A stretch of 64,000 nt of DNA, from positions 549,219 through 613,218 of the forward strand of contig NZ_JAPSIY010000001.1 of assembly GCF_031178445.1 (NCBI RefSeq), written 5' to 3'. The position numbers were made by a program, and so were the translations under genes. This stretch comes from Microbacterium sp. (GTDB lineage: Bacteria; Actinomycetota; Actinomycetes; Actinomycetales; Microbacteriaceae). Within the stretch, counting starts at the first letter, position 1. Each line of letters opens with the position of its first letter. Positions 33,497-40,659 of this stretch are shown here, in pieces. The notes below the pieces were generated by a model, which saw nothing but the letters and a program-made list of their open reading frames with translations, was not told where the DNA came from and did no database searches.

Positions 33497-34525
33497 TCAG
33501 CTCTCTCGTACGACGGTTCCCGCCACGACGACGCGGTCGATGTGCACGCCGTCCTCGATGCGCACGTCGACCCGGTCGCCTCCAGGGGCTGATCGACGGC
33601 CGATCCCCAGCATCCTCGCGGGGTTGTGGGAGGTCATCGTCACCAGGTCGTCTTCCGTGAACGGAAGGCGGGGGTGCGCCCATTCGACGCAGGCGCGCAG
33701 CGACGAGCCGGATCCGGCGAGCAGCCCCGTGCCGTCGAGCGACAGTCGGCCGCCGTGGCTGACAGTGACGCGGCCGCCGACGGGGGTGCGGTACGACCCC
33801 GGAGGAGATCCGGCCAGAGCCGCCGAGTCCGAGACCAGAATGCTGCGCTCGACGCCCTTCGATCGGATCATGGCCGTGAGCGCGTCGGCTGGCAGGTGAT
33901 GGCCGTCGGCGATGAACATCGCGGTCAGCCGGTCCGCGGCGAGTTGCGTCCACAGGTGATTCGGGTGACGGGGAAGGGTTGAATGGATGCCGTTCCCCAG
34001 ATGCGTAGAGAGCACTGCGCCGGCGTTCCAGGCCGCGTCCACCTGGTCCGGGGTCGGTGCGCAATGCCCGATCGACACGCGGATGCCGCGGGACGTCGCG
34101 TGGGAGATGTAGTCAATCGCGCCGGTGCGCTCGGGCGCGAGGGTCACGATGCGAATCAGACCTTCGGCGGCACGTTGCCACTGGTCGAGTTCGACGGTCG
34201 AGGGATCCCGCAGGTGCGCGACGTCGTGGGCGCCCCGAGGTCCGTCCTCGGCACTGATCGACGGCCCCTCGACGTGCACGCCGGCGATCGAGTGCGCGAT
34301 GAGCGGATCCGTCCTGCGTGCCTGCGCGATCATCGCCAGCACGTGCAGGATCTTCTCCTCGGAGGCGGTGATCACGGTCGGGAGATACGTCGTCACTCCC
34401 TCGGCCCACAGTTCGCGGGTCAGCGCGATCAGGGTGTCGGCGGTGACGTCGTCGGAATTCACATCCAGTCCCCGGAAGCCGTTAACCTGCAGATCGATGA
34501 ACCCCGGCCAGGAACGCACGCTCAT
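33497..34525 (-). CDS. nagA: N-acetylglucosamine-6-phosphate deacetylase-like protein, short
   Basis: A 342-residue amidohydrolase. PGFIDLQVNGF opens the barrel, followed by HVEGP (E86), SIGHC (H154), THLGNG (H175), DGHH (H209) and the catalytic Asp in VSDSA (D233). This order is diagnostic of NagA, which converts GlcNAc-6-P to glucosamine-6-P and acetate. It is short at the N-terminus: the roughly 50-residue beta-sandwich strand before GFID is missing, although the C-terminal part (VVVAGTVVRES) is there. ATG 34525 overlaps the nagB-like stop (ATGA), which supports this start. VSDS replaces the commoner TDA. Function likely but specificity unproven. Confidence 0.85.
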   Translation of the reverse strand: MSVRSWPGFIDLQVNGFRGLDVNSDDVTADTLIALTRELWAEGVTTYLPTVITASEEKILHVLAMIAQARRTDPLIAHSIAGVHVEGPSISAEDGPRGAHDVAHLRDPSTVELDQWQRAAEGLIRIVTLAPERTGAIDYISHATSRGIRVSIGHCAPTPDQVDAAWNAGAVLSTHLGNGIHSTLPRHPNHLWTQLAADRLTAMFIADGHHLPADALTAMIRSKGVERSILVSDSAALAGSPPGSYRTPVGGRVTVSHGGRLSLDGTGLLAGSGSSLRACVEWAHPRLPFTEDDLVTMTSHNPARMLGIGRRSAPGGDRVDVRIEDGVHIDRVVVAGTVVRES

Positions 34526-35313
34526 AGCTGGAGAGTAGTGTCCAGGCGTTCGGAATCGCGATCCAGTGCGGACGCGGCATCGGCATCGAGGAACCACGTG
34601 ACATCTGCATGCGTGCGGAGGAAGCTGGCGGGGCTGGAGGCGTCGATGGGCCCGTTCAGCGCCCGGGCGACCGCCGCCGCCTTATGCGATCCGATCACGC
34701 TGCAGACCAGAGAGCGTCCGGAGAGGAGCGCGGGAACCGTGAGCGACAGTGCATGAGTCGGCACCTCCTCGATCCTCTCGAAGAGGCCTTCGTCGACCTG
34801 CTGGCGGCGCGAGGCGGCGTCGAGCGATACGACGCGCACCGTCTCGGCATCGTCCGGGTCGGCGTCCCCGGGCTCATTGAACGCGATGTGCCCGTTTACG
34901 CCGATCCCGAGGCAGACCAGATCGATCGGCGCCTCACCGATCAGTCCTGCGTAACGAGCGGCCTCGGACGCGAGCCCACCATCGGTGCGGATGCGCTCAA
35001 GGCCGGCTTGCGCCTGCTCCGGCAGCCTCCGCTGGAGCCAGAGCCCGAAGCAGCTGGGATGGTCGGCGGGCAAATCGAGGTACTCGTCCATATGGAAGGA
35101 GCGGACCCGGCTCCAGTCCAGCTCGGGCTCGATCGCGAGGTGCGCGAGCATCGCATCCTGAGACGGTGCGCTCGCGAAGACCACCCGCGCCAGCCCTCTC
35201 GCCCTGATCGCGTCGCGGATGACGTCGGCGGCGCGGCGCGCGGCATCGCATCCCGCCGCTGTTGCGGAGGCGGCGCTGCGGACTCGGGGGTTGGCCGAGG
35301 GGATCTTGTCCAT
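34522..35313 (-). CDS. nagB: Glucosamine-6-phosphate deaminase-like protein (NagB family)
   Basis: A 263-residue NagB-like enzyme that would convert glucosamine-6-P to fructose-6-P and ammonia. FHMDEYLDLP supplies D76/E77, and GIGVNGHIAFNEP supplies H142 and E147. The residue equal to catalytic Asp141 of E. coli NagB is Asn (N140). A subfamily with NGHIAF at this place exists in several bacteria, so it may act on a different phosphosugar. Start ATG 35313 has AGGAG and lies 11 bp after the LacI operator. It heads the nagB-nagA-dehydrogenase operon, divergent from the AGE epimerase. Confidence 0.85.
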   Translation of the reverse strand: MDKIPSANPRVRSAASATAAGCDAARRAADVIRDAIRARGLARVVFASAPSQDAMLAHLAIEPELDWSRVRSFHMDEYLDLPADHPSCFGLWLQRRLPEQAQAGLERIRTDGGLASEAARYAGLIGEAPIDLVCLGIGVNGHIAFNEPGDADPDDAETVRVVSLDAASRRQQVDEGLFERIEEVPTHALSLTVPALLSGRSLVCSVIGSHKAAAVARALNGPIDASSPASFLRTHADVTWFLDADAASALDRDSERLDTTLQL

Positions 35314-35324
35314 GTAGGCTCCTG

Positions 35325-35340
35325 TTGCAATCGGTTGCAA
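35325..35340. promoter_or_regulatory. LacI-type operator TTGCAATCGGTTGCAA
   Basis: A 16-bp inverted repeat (one mismatch) in the 88-bp divergent promoter between the nagB-like gene and the AGE epimerase gene, so one site probably controls both operons. Confidence 0.87.
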
Positions 35341-35401
35341 GTTACACTACGAGAACATCGCCGCCGAGGTCAACGCCGATCGGTCGTCACGAAGGAGTCG
35401 C

Positions 35402-36655
35402 ATGACGCAGAACGCGCGCCACCAACTCGAGCAGGTCGTGCTGCCGTTCTGGGTGAGTCAAGGGATCGACGAAGATCATGGTGGATTCCACACCTGCTTT
35501 GACAACCGTGGATCCCGCCGTGTCACCGATGACAAGTACACCTGGTCGCAGGGTCGCTTCGTATGGCTGCTGGCTCGAGCGGCCGAGTTCAGTACCCGAG
35601 GTCTGCTCGACGTCCGCGGCGTGGATTCCGCGCGAATGCTCGGTTGGGCAGAGCGGGGCGCTGCCTTCCTGCGCGACAACGCGCTGCTCACAGACGGCAC
35701 GTGCGCCTTCGCGCTCAGCCGCGACGGCGCGAAGCAGGTCGCCGACCAGCCCGCGCGCAGCGTATACGCAGACCTGTTCGCCGCGATGGGTCTCGCGGAA
35801 CTGGCCCGGGTCTCCGGCGACGGGAGCTGGCTCGTGCCGGCGCGCCGAATCGTCGACCGCGCTGCCGAGGACATCCGCCGACTCCAGGCCCCGACTCCGC
35901 CCTACACGATCCCTGTGGGGCACGGTGCATTCGGGCCGCACCTCATCCTGCTCAACACCCTGGCCGTGCTGACCGCCGCCGAGCGGAGCGCGACGCTCGA
36001 GAGCACACGCGACGAAGAGCTCGCTCGAGAGCTCGACGCGGTGATGTCGTTCCGCACGGACGACGGCGTCTTCGATGAGATGCCGCGACTCGACGGCACG
36101 GATGGCGACGATCTGATCACCCGTCACAGAGTGCCGGGGCATGCGCTCGAGGCTATCTGGATCGCGCTCGACGCCATCACCCTGCTCGGGGGAGACGCCG
36201 AGGCGCATCGCCGACGGGCGCTCGACTCCGTCCCGGTGCTCTGCGAGCTGGGCTGGGACCACGATCACGGCGGAATGCTGCGCTACGTCGATCGTGACGG
36301 CGGGGCGCCCTGGGGCGAGAAGGGTGATTCGGCGTATGAGAGACTCGTGCGCCGCACATGGGACACGAAGCTGTGGTGGGTGCACTCCGAGGCGGCGGCG
36401 GTCACCGCGATCGCCGCACGCCGGCACGGACGTTCGGACAGCGCGCCGTGGCACGAGCGCATCTGGGATTACACTCTCTCGACCTTCCCCGGTGGTGATG
36501 AGGGCGCCGAGTGGGTGCAGATCCGCAATCGGGACGGCAGTCCCCGCGACGAGGTCGTCGCCCTGCCTGTGAAGGACCCGTTCCACATCGCCCGCAACCT
36601 GATGCAGCTGATCGAGCTGAGCGACGCAGGTCAAGGAAGGAACACGCATGCATGA
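35402..36655 (+). CDS. AGE family epimerase/isomerase
   Basis: A 417-residue (alpha/alpha)6-barrel protein. Segments VLPFWVSQGIDEDHGGFHT, DDKYTWSQGRFVWLLARAAE, RRTWDTKLWWVHSEA and VKDPFHIARNLMQL match the N-acylglucosamine 2-epimerase family, with H, E and R residues in the expected places. The family interconverts GlcNAc and ManNAc or related aldose/ketose pairs. It starts the operon whose second gene (36648) overlaps it by eight bases. Operator at 35325 lies 60 bp upstream. Substrate not provable from sequence. Confidence 0.88.
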   Translation: MTQNARHQLEQVVLPFWVSQGIDEDHGGFHTCFDNRGSRRVTDDKYTWSQGRFVWLLARAAEFSTRGLLDVRGVDSARMLGWAERGAAFLRDNALLTDGTCAFALSRDGAKQVADQPARSVYADLFAAMGLAELARVSGDGSWLVPARRIVDRAAEDIRRLQAPTPPYTIPVGHGAFGPHLILLNTLAVLTAAERSATLESTRDEELARELDAVMSFRTDDGVFDEMPRLDGTDGDDLITRHRVPGHALEAIWIALDAITLLGGDAEAHRRRALDSVPVLCELGWDHDHGGMLRYVDRDGGAPWGEKGDSAYERLVRRTWDTKLWWVHSEAAAVTAIAARRHGRSDSAPWHERIWDYTLSTFPGGDEGAEWVQIRNRDGSPRDEVVALPVKDPFHIARNLMQLIELSDAGQGRNTHA

Positions 36656-37736
36656 CGTATCCCCCTCGCAGACGGCGTCCGTCCCCCGGCTGCGTCCGGC
36701 GGCTGCCGCGACGCTCGCCGCGGGGGCAGTCATCCCCGCCCACCCGCTCGCGCTCGACGCCGCGCGCCGTCTCGATGAACGTCGGCAGCGGGCGCTCACC
36801 CGGTACTACATGGCGGCCGGTGCCGGCGGCATCGCCGTAGGGGTGCACACCACGCAGTTCGAGATCCGCGCGCCCGAGCACGGTCTCTTCGAGCCGGTGC
36901 TGGCGCTCGCCGCAGAGGAGATGGATGCCGCGGCCTCCGCCGACCTGGTGCGCATCGCGGGTGTCGTCGGCGAGACCCCGCAGGCGGTCGCCGAGGCGGC
37001 ACTCGCTCGATCCCTGGGGTACGACGCGGTGCTGCTGAGCCCGCGGGTCCCCGGCGCGGATCCCGCCTATCTGCTTGAGCGGGCGAAAGCCGTGGGCGAG
37101 GTGCTGCCCGTGGTCGGCTTCTACCTGCAGCAGGCAATCGGCGGGCCCGTACTCGATCGGAGCTTCTGGCGCGAGTTCGCCGCCATCCCGTCCGTCGTCG
37201 CCGTCAAGGCCGCTCCGTTCGACCGGTACTCGACGCTCGAACTCGTGCGTGGGATCGCCGAGTCCGGCCGGGCCGGCGACGTCGCCCTGTACACCGGCAA
37301 CGATGACGCGATCATCGCCGATCTGCTCGCCGAGCATCATGTCAGCACGCCGGGCGGCCCGCGCACCCTCCGATTCTCGGGCGGCCTGCTGGGGCAATGG
37401 GCCGTCGGCACCAGGGCGGCGGTCGGGCTGCTGACGGCCGCGCACCGCGCTGCCGCCGGCGACCTGGATGCGCATCGGGCCCTTTCGGTGACGGCGGTCG
37501 ACCTGCTTGACGTCAACCAGGCCGTCTTCGATCCGGCCAACGGATTCCGCGGCGTCATCGCGGGCGTGCACGAGGTGTTGCGCCAGCAGGGGCTCCTCAA
37601 AGGGGTTTGGTGCCTCGACCCGGATGAGAGCCTGTCACCAGGCCAGTCGGAGGAGATCCGAAGAGTGCGGGCGGCATACCCCGAGCTTCACGACGACGAT
37701 TTCGTCGCCGAACACCGCGACGCCTGGCTGCGGTGA
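36648..37736 (+). CDS. Dihydrodipicolinate synthase (DHDPS)/NanA-family aldolase
   Basis: A 362-residue TIM-barrel aldolase/lyase of the DHDPS family. The Schiff-base lysine is K187 (VVAVKAAPF), the tyrosine is probably Y159 (GFYLQQ), and GVHTTQFEI replaces the usual GTTGE-type loop. It is longer than typical DHDPS or NanA (about 300 residues) because of extra N- and C-terminal stretches. Within this neighbourhood it may be an N-acetylneuraminate-type lyase or a 2-keto-3-deoxy sugar-acid aldolase. It is coupled to the AGE gene by an ATGCATGA overlap. Confidence 0.82.
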   Translation: MHDVSPSQTASVPRLRPAAAATLAAGAVIPAHPLALDAARRLDERRQRALTRYYMAAGAGGIAVGVHTTQFEIRAPEHGLFEPVLALAAEEMDAAASADLVRIAGVVGETPQAVAEAALARSLGYDAVLLSPRVPGADPAYLLERAKAVGEVLPVVGFYLQQAIGGPVLDRSFWREFAAIPSVVAVKAAPFDRYSTLELVRGIAESGRAGDVALYTGNDDAIIADLLAEHHVSTPGGPRTLRFSGGLLGQWAVGTRAAVGLLTAAHRAAAGDLDAHRALSVTAVDLLDVNQAVFDPANGFRGVIAGVHEVLRQQGLLKGVWCLDPDESLSPGQSEEIRRVRAAYPELHDDDFVAEHRDAWLR

Positions 37737-37784
37737 TGAACGCGGCTGCACCGGTCGCTCAAGCCGGCTCGGCGCATTCGGTCG

Positions 37785-37825
37785 CCGGAGTGGGCGTCGA
37801 TCGCGTGCGCCCACGCGTTCTCCGG
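37785..37825. terminator. Imperfect hairpin in the convergent gap
   Basis: CCGGAG-TGGGCG pairs with CGCCCA and CTCCGG, with a 6-base bulge on one side. It lies between the convergent aldolase and LacI genes. Confidence 0.4.
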
Positions 37826-37865
37826 TGAGGAGCATGCGCGGCGCACCGTCCGCTGGAGGCCGGTG

Positions 37866-38837
37866 TCAGGCGACCCGGCCGGTGGACTGCCGGGGCACGA
37901 ACAGTCCTTCGAGGCGTGACGGTGTGGCCTCGTCGCCCGTGGTGGCAGCGCGCAGCGTGGCCATGGCCACATGGGCGAGGCGCTCGTTCGGGGTGGAGAC
38001 CGTGCTGAGCGTCGGCGTGAGCACCCGCGCGAGAAGTACGTCGTCGCATCCGATCACCGATCGGTCGCCCGGCACTCGGCACCCGGCCTCGACGAGGCCG
38101 GCGACCACTCCGCACGCCGTCAGGTCGTCGAACGCGAACGCTGCGGTCGTATCGGTGGCGAGCAGCTTCTCCGCCGCCTCGCGGCCACCCTCGTACGAGG
38201 CGTCGAACGGCCCGAGTTCGGTGAGCTCGACATCCGCTCCGGCCGCCCACATGCGGATCGCCATGCGGCGCTGGTCGGCGGCCCATGAGCCGACGGTACC
38301 CGCGAGTAGAGCGATGCGCCGATGCCCGAGATCGTGCACGTGGTCGCCTGCGGCGTGCAGAGCGCTGGTCATGTCGCAGACCACCGAGGCGACGCCCTCG
38401 ATCTCTCGATTCAGCACCACCGTCGGCGTCGATCCGATCGCCTCGCGCAGCACTTCGTCCGTGGCGAGCGGGGAGGCCAGAAGGATTCCGTCGACCTGAG
38501 AGCGCAGCCGGGCGATGAGCGACGGCTCGGCAGCTGCAGCGCCCTCCGCGTCGACGAGAATCACGGTTGCCTCCTCGGCGGCGGCTTGGATCGCGCGCAC
38601 CAGGGGCGGGAAGAACGGGTTGGTGATGTCGGGGACGAGAAGGCCGACGGCGCCGGTGCTGCCGGTTGCGAGCCGCCGAGCCGTGCGGTTCGGCTGGAAG
38701 CCGAGACGCTCTGCCGTCTCCAGAACCCGCTGCCGCACATCGGCCTTGACGAGTTCGGGGCGGCTGAACGCCCGCGACACCGTGGAGGCGTGCACGCCGA
38801 GTTCCTCGGCGATCGAGTAGATCGTCACCTTCGTCAT
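37866..38837 (-). CDS. LacI family transcriptional regulator
   Basis: A 323-residue LacI-family protein. The helix-turn-helix is at residues 4-25 (TIYSIAEELGVHASTVSRAF), the hinge at about 45-60 (PNRTARRLATG) and a periplasmic-binding-like ligand domain follows (VGLLVPDITNPFFPPLVRAIQ). Its gene is downstream of the mannitol-dehydrogenase gene, whose promoter carries a LacI-type operator (40299). It is the only LacI protein in the window, so it is the natural candidate for binding the TGCAACCGATTGCA sites. The ligand is probably a sugar or sugar phosphate. The 66-bp gap upstream holds an inverted repeat at 38880-38899. Confidence 0.92.
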   Translation of the reverse strand: MTKVTIYSIAEELGVHASTVSRAFSRPELVKADVRQRVLETAERLGFQPNRTARRLATGSTGAVGLLVPDITNPFFPPLVRAIQAAAEEATVILVDAEGAAAAEPSLIARLRSQVDGILLASPLATDEVLREAIGSTPTVVLNREIEGVASVVCDMTSALHAAGDHVHDLGHRRIALLAGTVGSWAADQRRMAIRMWAAGADVELTELGPFDASYEGGREAAEKLLATDTTAAFAFDDLTACGVVAGLVEAGCRVPGDRSVIGCDDVLLARVLTPTLSTVSTPNERLAHVAMATLRAATTGDEATPSRLEGLFVPRQSTGRVA

Positions 38838-38879
38838 GAGGAACCCCTCCGGGCCCGGCGCCGTGCCGGGCTGCCCTGA

Positions 38880-38899
38880 GGACGACTGGTTAGTCGTCC
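38880..38899 (-). promoter_or_regulatory. Inverted repeat GGACGACT-GGTT-AGTCGTCC
   Basis: Eight-base arms separated by four bases between the dehydrogenase stop and the LacI start. It could be an RNA hairpin that lowers read-through into the regulator gene, or an operator. No T-run follows on the minus strand. Confidence 0.55.
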
Positions 38900-38903
38900 C
38901 ACA

Positions 38904-40277
38904 TCAACTCCTATACTGCACCCGACGCACCACGCTCTGATCCTCCGCCAGTTGCGGCGAGATCACGTGGATGAGCGCGCGGACCGGATCCGGGGAACCG
39001 ACGGCCTCCGCGATCCTCGCCGCCGCGGCGTCCTCGAGTGCACGACCCGCACGCAGCTCTGCACGGACGAATCGCACCCAGGCTGCGAGCACTGTGGTGG
39101 CAGCATCGCCGTCGCCGCCCGCTGCCCGCTCCCGGATGAGGACGTCGACGACGCGATTGCGCAGCTTGACGCTGCCGTCTGCCGCTATCTGGCGCAGCGA
39201 GTGGGCGATGGCTGAGTTCGCGAACCGAGCCTCGAGGTCGCGTCGGTACTCTCGCGTGTGCAGCGCCGGATGCTCTGCAAGCCCGTGCTCGTCCATGTCC
39301 CACAGGGCGTGCATCTGCGCGCGGCACTCGGGGTCGGCGACAGCCTGGGCTACGGTGTCGTGGCCCCGCAGGATCCCCGAGTATGCGAGCAGGGAATGGG
39401 CACCGTTCAGCATCCAGAGTTTGCGGCGCTCGAAGGGCTCGATGTCGTCGACGAACAGCGCACCGGCGAGCTCCCACGCAGGCCGGACGCCGCGCACGCG
39501 ACCGGAGAGCACCCAGCTGCGGAACGGCTCCGTGACCACCGGAGTCGCATCGTCGTTCCTGTGGGCGTGCGCGAGCGCCGCGACCTCCTCGGCGCTGACG
39601 TGTGGGGTGATGCGGTCGACCGACGTTCCGACCACGTCGACCGTCTCGTCGATCCACGCCGTGTCCGACCCCGCCAGCGACGCGAGATCACGTAGCAGCG
39701 ACGTCGTCGTCGGGCCATTCGATGCCAGGTTGTCGCACGGGATGACGGCGACCGTGCCCGCTCCCGCGAGGTGGCGCGCACGAAGGGCGCAGAGCAGCCG
39801 CGCCGGCACAGTGCGCAGGGCAGGGCCCTCCCCCGGCTCCAGCGCCGGGCCGAGGGTGACCGCATCGGCTGCGATCTCCGCGTCCTGTTCGTCCAGGTGG
39901 CCGTCGGCACCGAGGTGGTAGCCCTTCTCGGTGATCGTGAGCGTCACGACTGCGACCTCGGGGCGCCGCAGGAGCGTTCGCAGGGCCTCAAGATCCGTGC
40001 CGTCGTGCGCCTCGACGATGGATTCGACGACTTGCGTCTCTTCACCCTGGTCGCTGCGCACGACGAGCGTGTACAGGCAGTCCTGGGACACGAGCACCTC
40101 AGCGGCGCCGGCGCTGCGTCCGGTGAACGCCGCGATCCCCCAGCCGGGTTCGGAGACCGCGGTGTACCACGCCTGGTGGGCGCGATGAAACGCGCCCAGG
40201 CCCAGGTGAACCATGCGTACTGGTGGCCGCGGATGACGGCGGCGAAGGCCGATGAGATCGCTGGGCACAGCCAGCAC
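38904..40277 (-). CDS. Mannitol dehydrogenase family protein (fructuronate reductase-like)
   Basis: A 457-residue NAD-dependent polyol/uronate dehydrogenase. VHLGLGAFHRAHQAWY is the N-terminal nucleotide motif of the family; TITEKGYH, CDNLASNG and the polyol-binding run GAHSLLAYSGILRGHDTVAQA follow. The family includes mannitol, tagaturonate and fructuronate reductases; near ManD (18136) and a uronate-isomerase remnant, fructuronate to mannonate is the likely reaction (inference). Start is GTG 40277 without a clear ribosome site. The operator at 40299-40316 overlaps its promoter. Confidence 0.85.
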   Translation of the reverse strand: MLAVPSDLIGLRRRHPRPPVRMVHLGLGAFHRAHQAWYTAVSEPGWGIAAFTGRSAGAAEVLVSQDCLYTLVVRSDQGEETQVVESIVEAHDGTDLEALRTLLRRPEVAVVTLTITEKGYHLGADGHLDEQDAEIAADAVTLGPALEPGEGPALRTVPARLLCALRARHLAGAGTVAVIPCDNLASNGPTTTSLLRDLASLAGSDTAWIDETVDVVGTSVDRITPHVSAEEVAALAHAHRNDDATPVVTEPFRSWVLSGRVRGVRPAWELAGALFVDDIEPFERRKLWMLNGAHSLLAYSGILRGHDTVAQAVADPECRAQMHALWDMDEHGLAEHPALHTREYRRDLEARFANSAIAHSLRQIAADGSVKLRNRVVDVLIRERAAGGDGDAATTVLAAWVRFVRAELRAGRALEDAAAARIAEAVGSPDPVRALIHVISPQLAEDQSVVRRVQYRS

Positions 40278-40298
40278 TCTACCCGCGTGGACTCAGGC

Positions 40299-40316
40299 GC
40301 TGCAACTGGTTGCAGC
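40299..40316. promoter_or_regulatory. LacI-type operator GCTGCAACTGGTTGCAGC
   Basis: Perfect eight-base arms around a central TG, 22 bp upstream of the dehydrogenase-LacI operon. A variant of the TGCAACCGATTGCA motif, consistent with autoregulation of the LacI gene. Confidence 0.75.
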
Positions 40317-40339
40317 ACTCGAGCCTGCACAGCAGAAGC

Positions 40340-40597
40340 GTGCGCCACTCTTCCGCGAGCCCATTGCTCGGATCGCGTCGCCCGCGCGAAGTGTCCTCCG
40401 AGGACTGCCAGCGCAGGCAATCGGTCTCGCCACACCCGATGCCCTGGAGCGCTGCCGCCGGGCGATCACCGACAGCGCCGGCTTCACGAAGACCTCCGGG
40501 TTCATCGACGACTCCCGCGCGTTCTGCTCCATACGGCGTGGCGCGACATGGTTCGTCGCGCCGACTCCGCATACCCTCGCGTCGGCGGGGGCGAGCA
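40340..40597 (+). pseudogene. uxaC: Remnant of uronate isomerase (UxaC) C-terminus
   Basis: In the plus strand, the run LERCRRAITDSAGF followed by TSGFIDDSRAFCSI matches the C-terminal active-site region of uronate isomerases, where actinobacterial enzymes show AGFYNTAGFNDDTRAF-like sequence. After SI the match continues in the +1-shifted frame as WRDMVRRADSAYPR, corresponding to the family's ARHDVARRVD stretch. No N-terminal three-quarters exists and a frameshift splits the rest, so this is a relic. UxaC converts glucuronate or galacturonate to the keto form, a step that fits the neighbouring fructuronate-reductase-like gene. Confidence 0.6.
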
Positions 40598-40604
40598 CCG
40601 CATC

Positions 40605-40648
40605 GAGGGGCCATGTTCGCCAGCGGCGGCAGGCGGACATGGCCCCTC
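40605..40648. terminator. Long hairpin terminator after propeller gene C
   Basis: About 17-base arms (GAGGGGCCATGTTCGCC and near-complement GGCGGACATGGCCCCTC, one mismatch) lie 12 bp past the stop of the minus-strand gene at 40660. Confidence 0.8.
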
Positions 40649-40659
40649 GTCCTCGAGGA

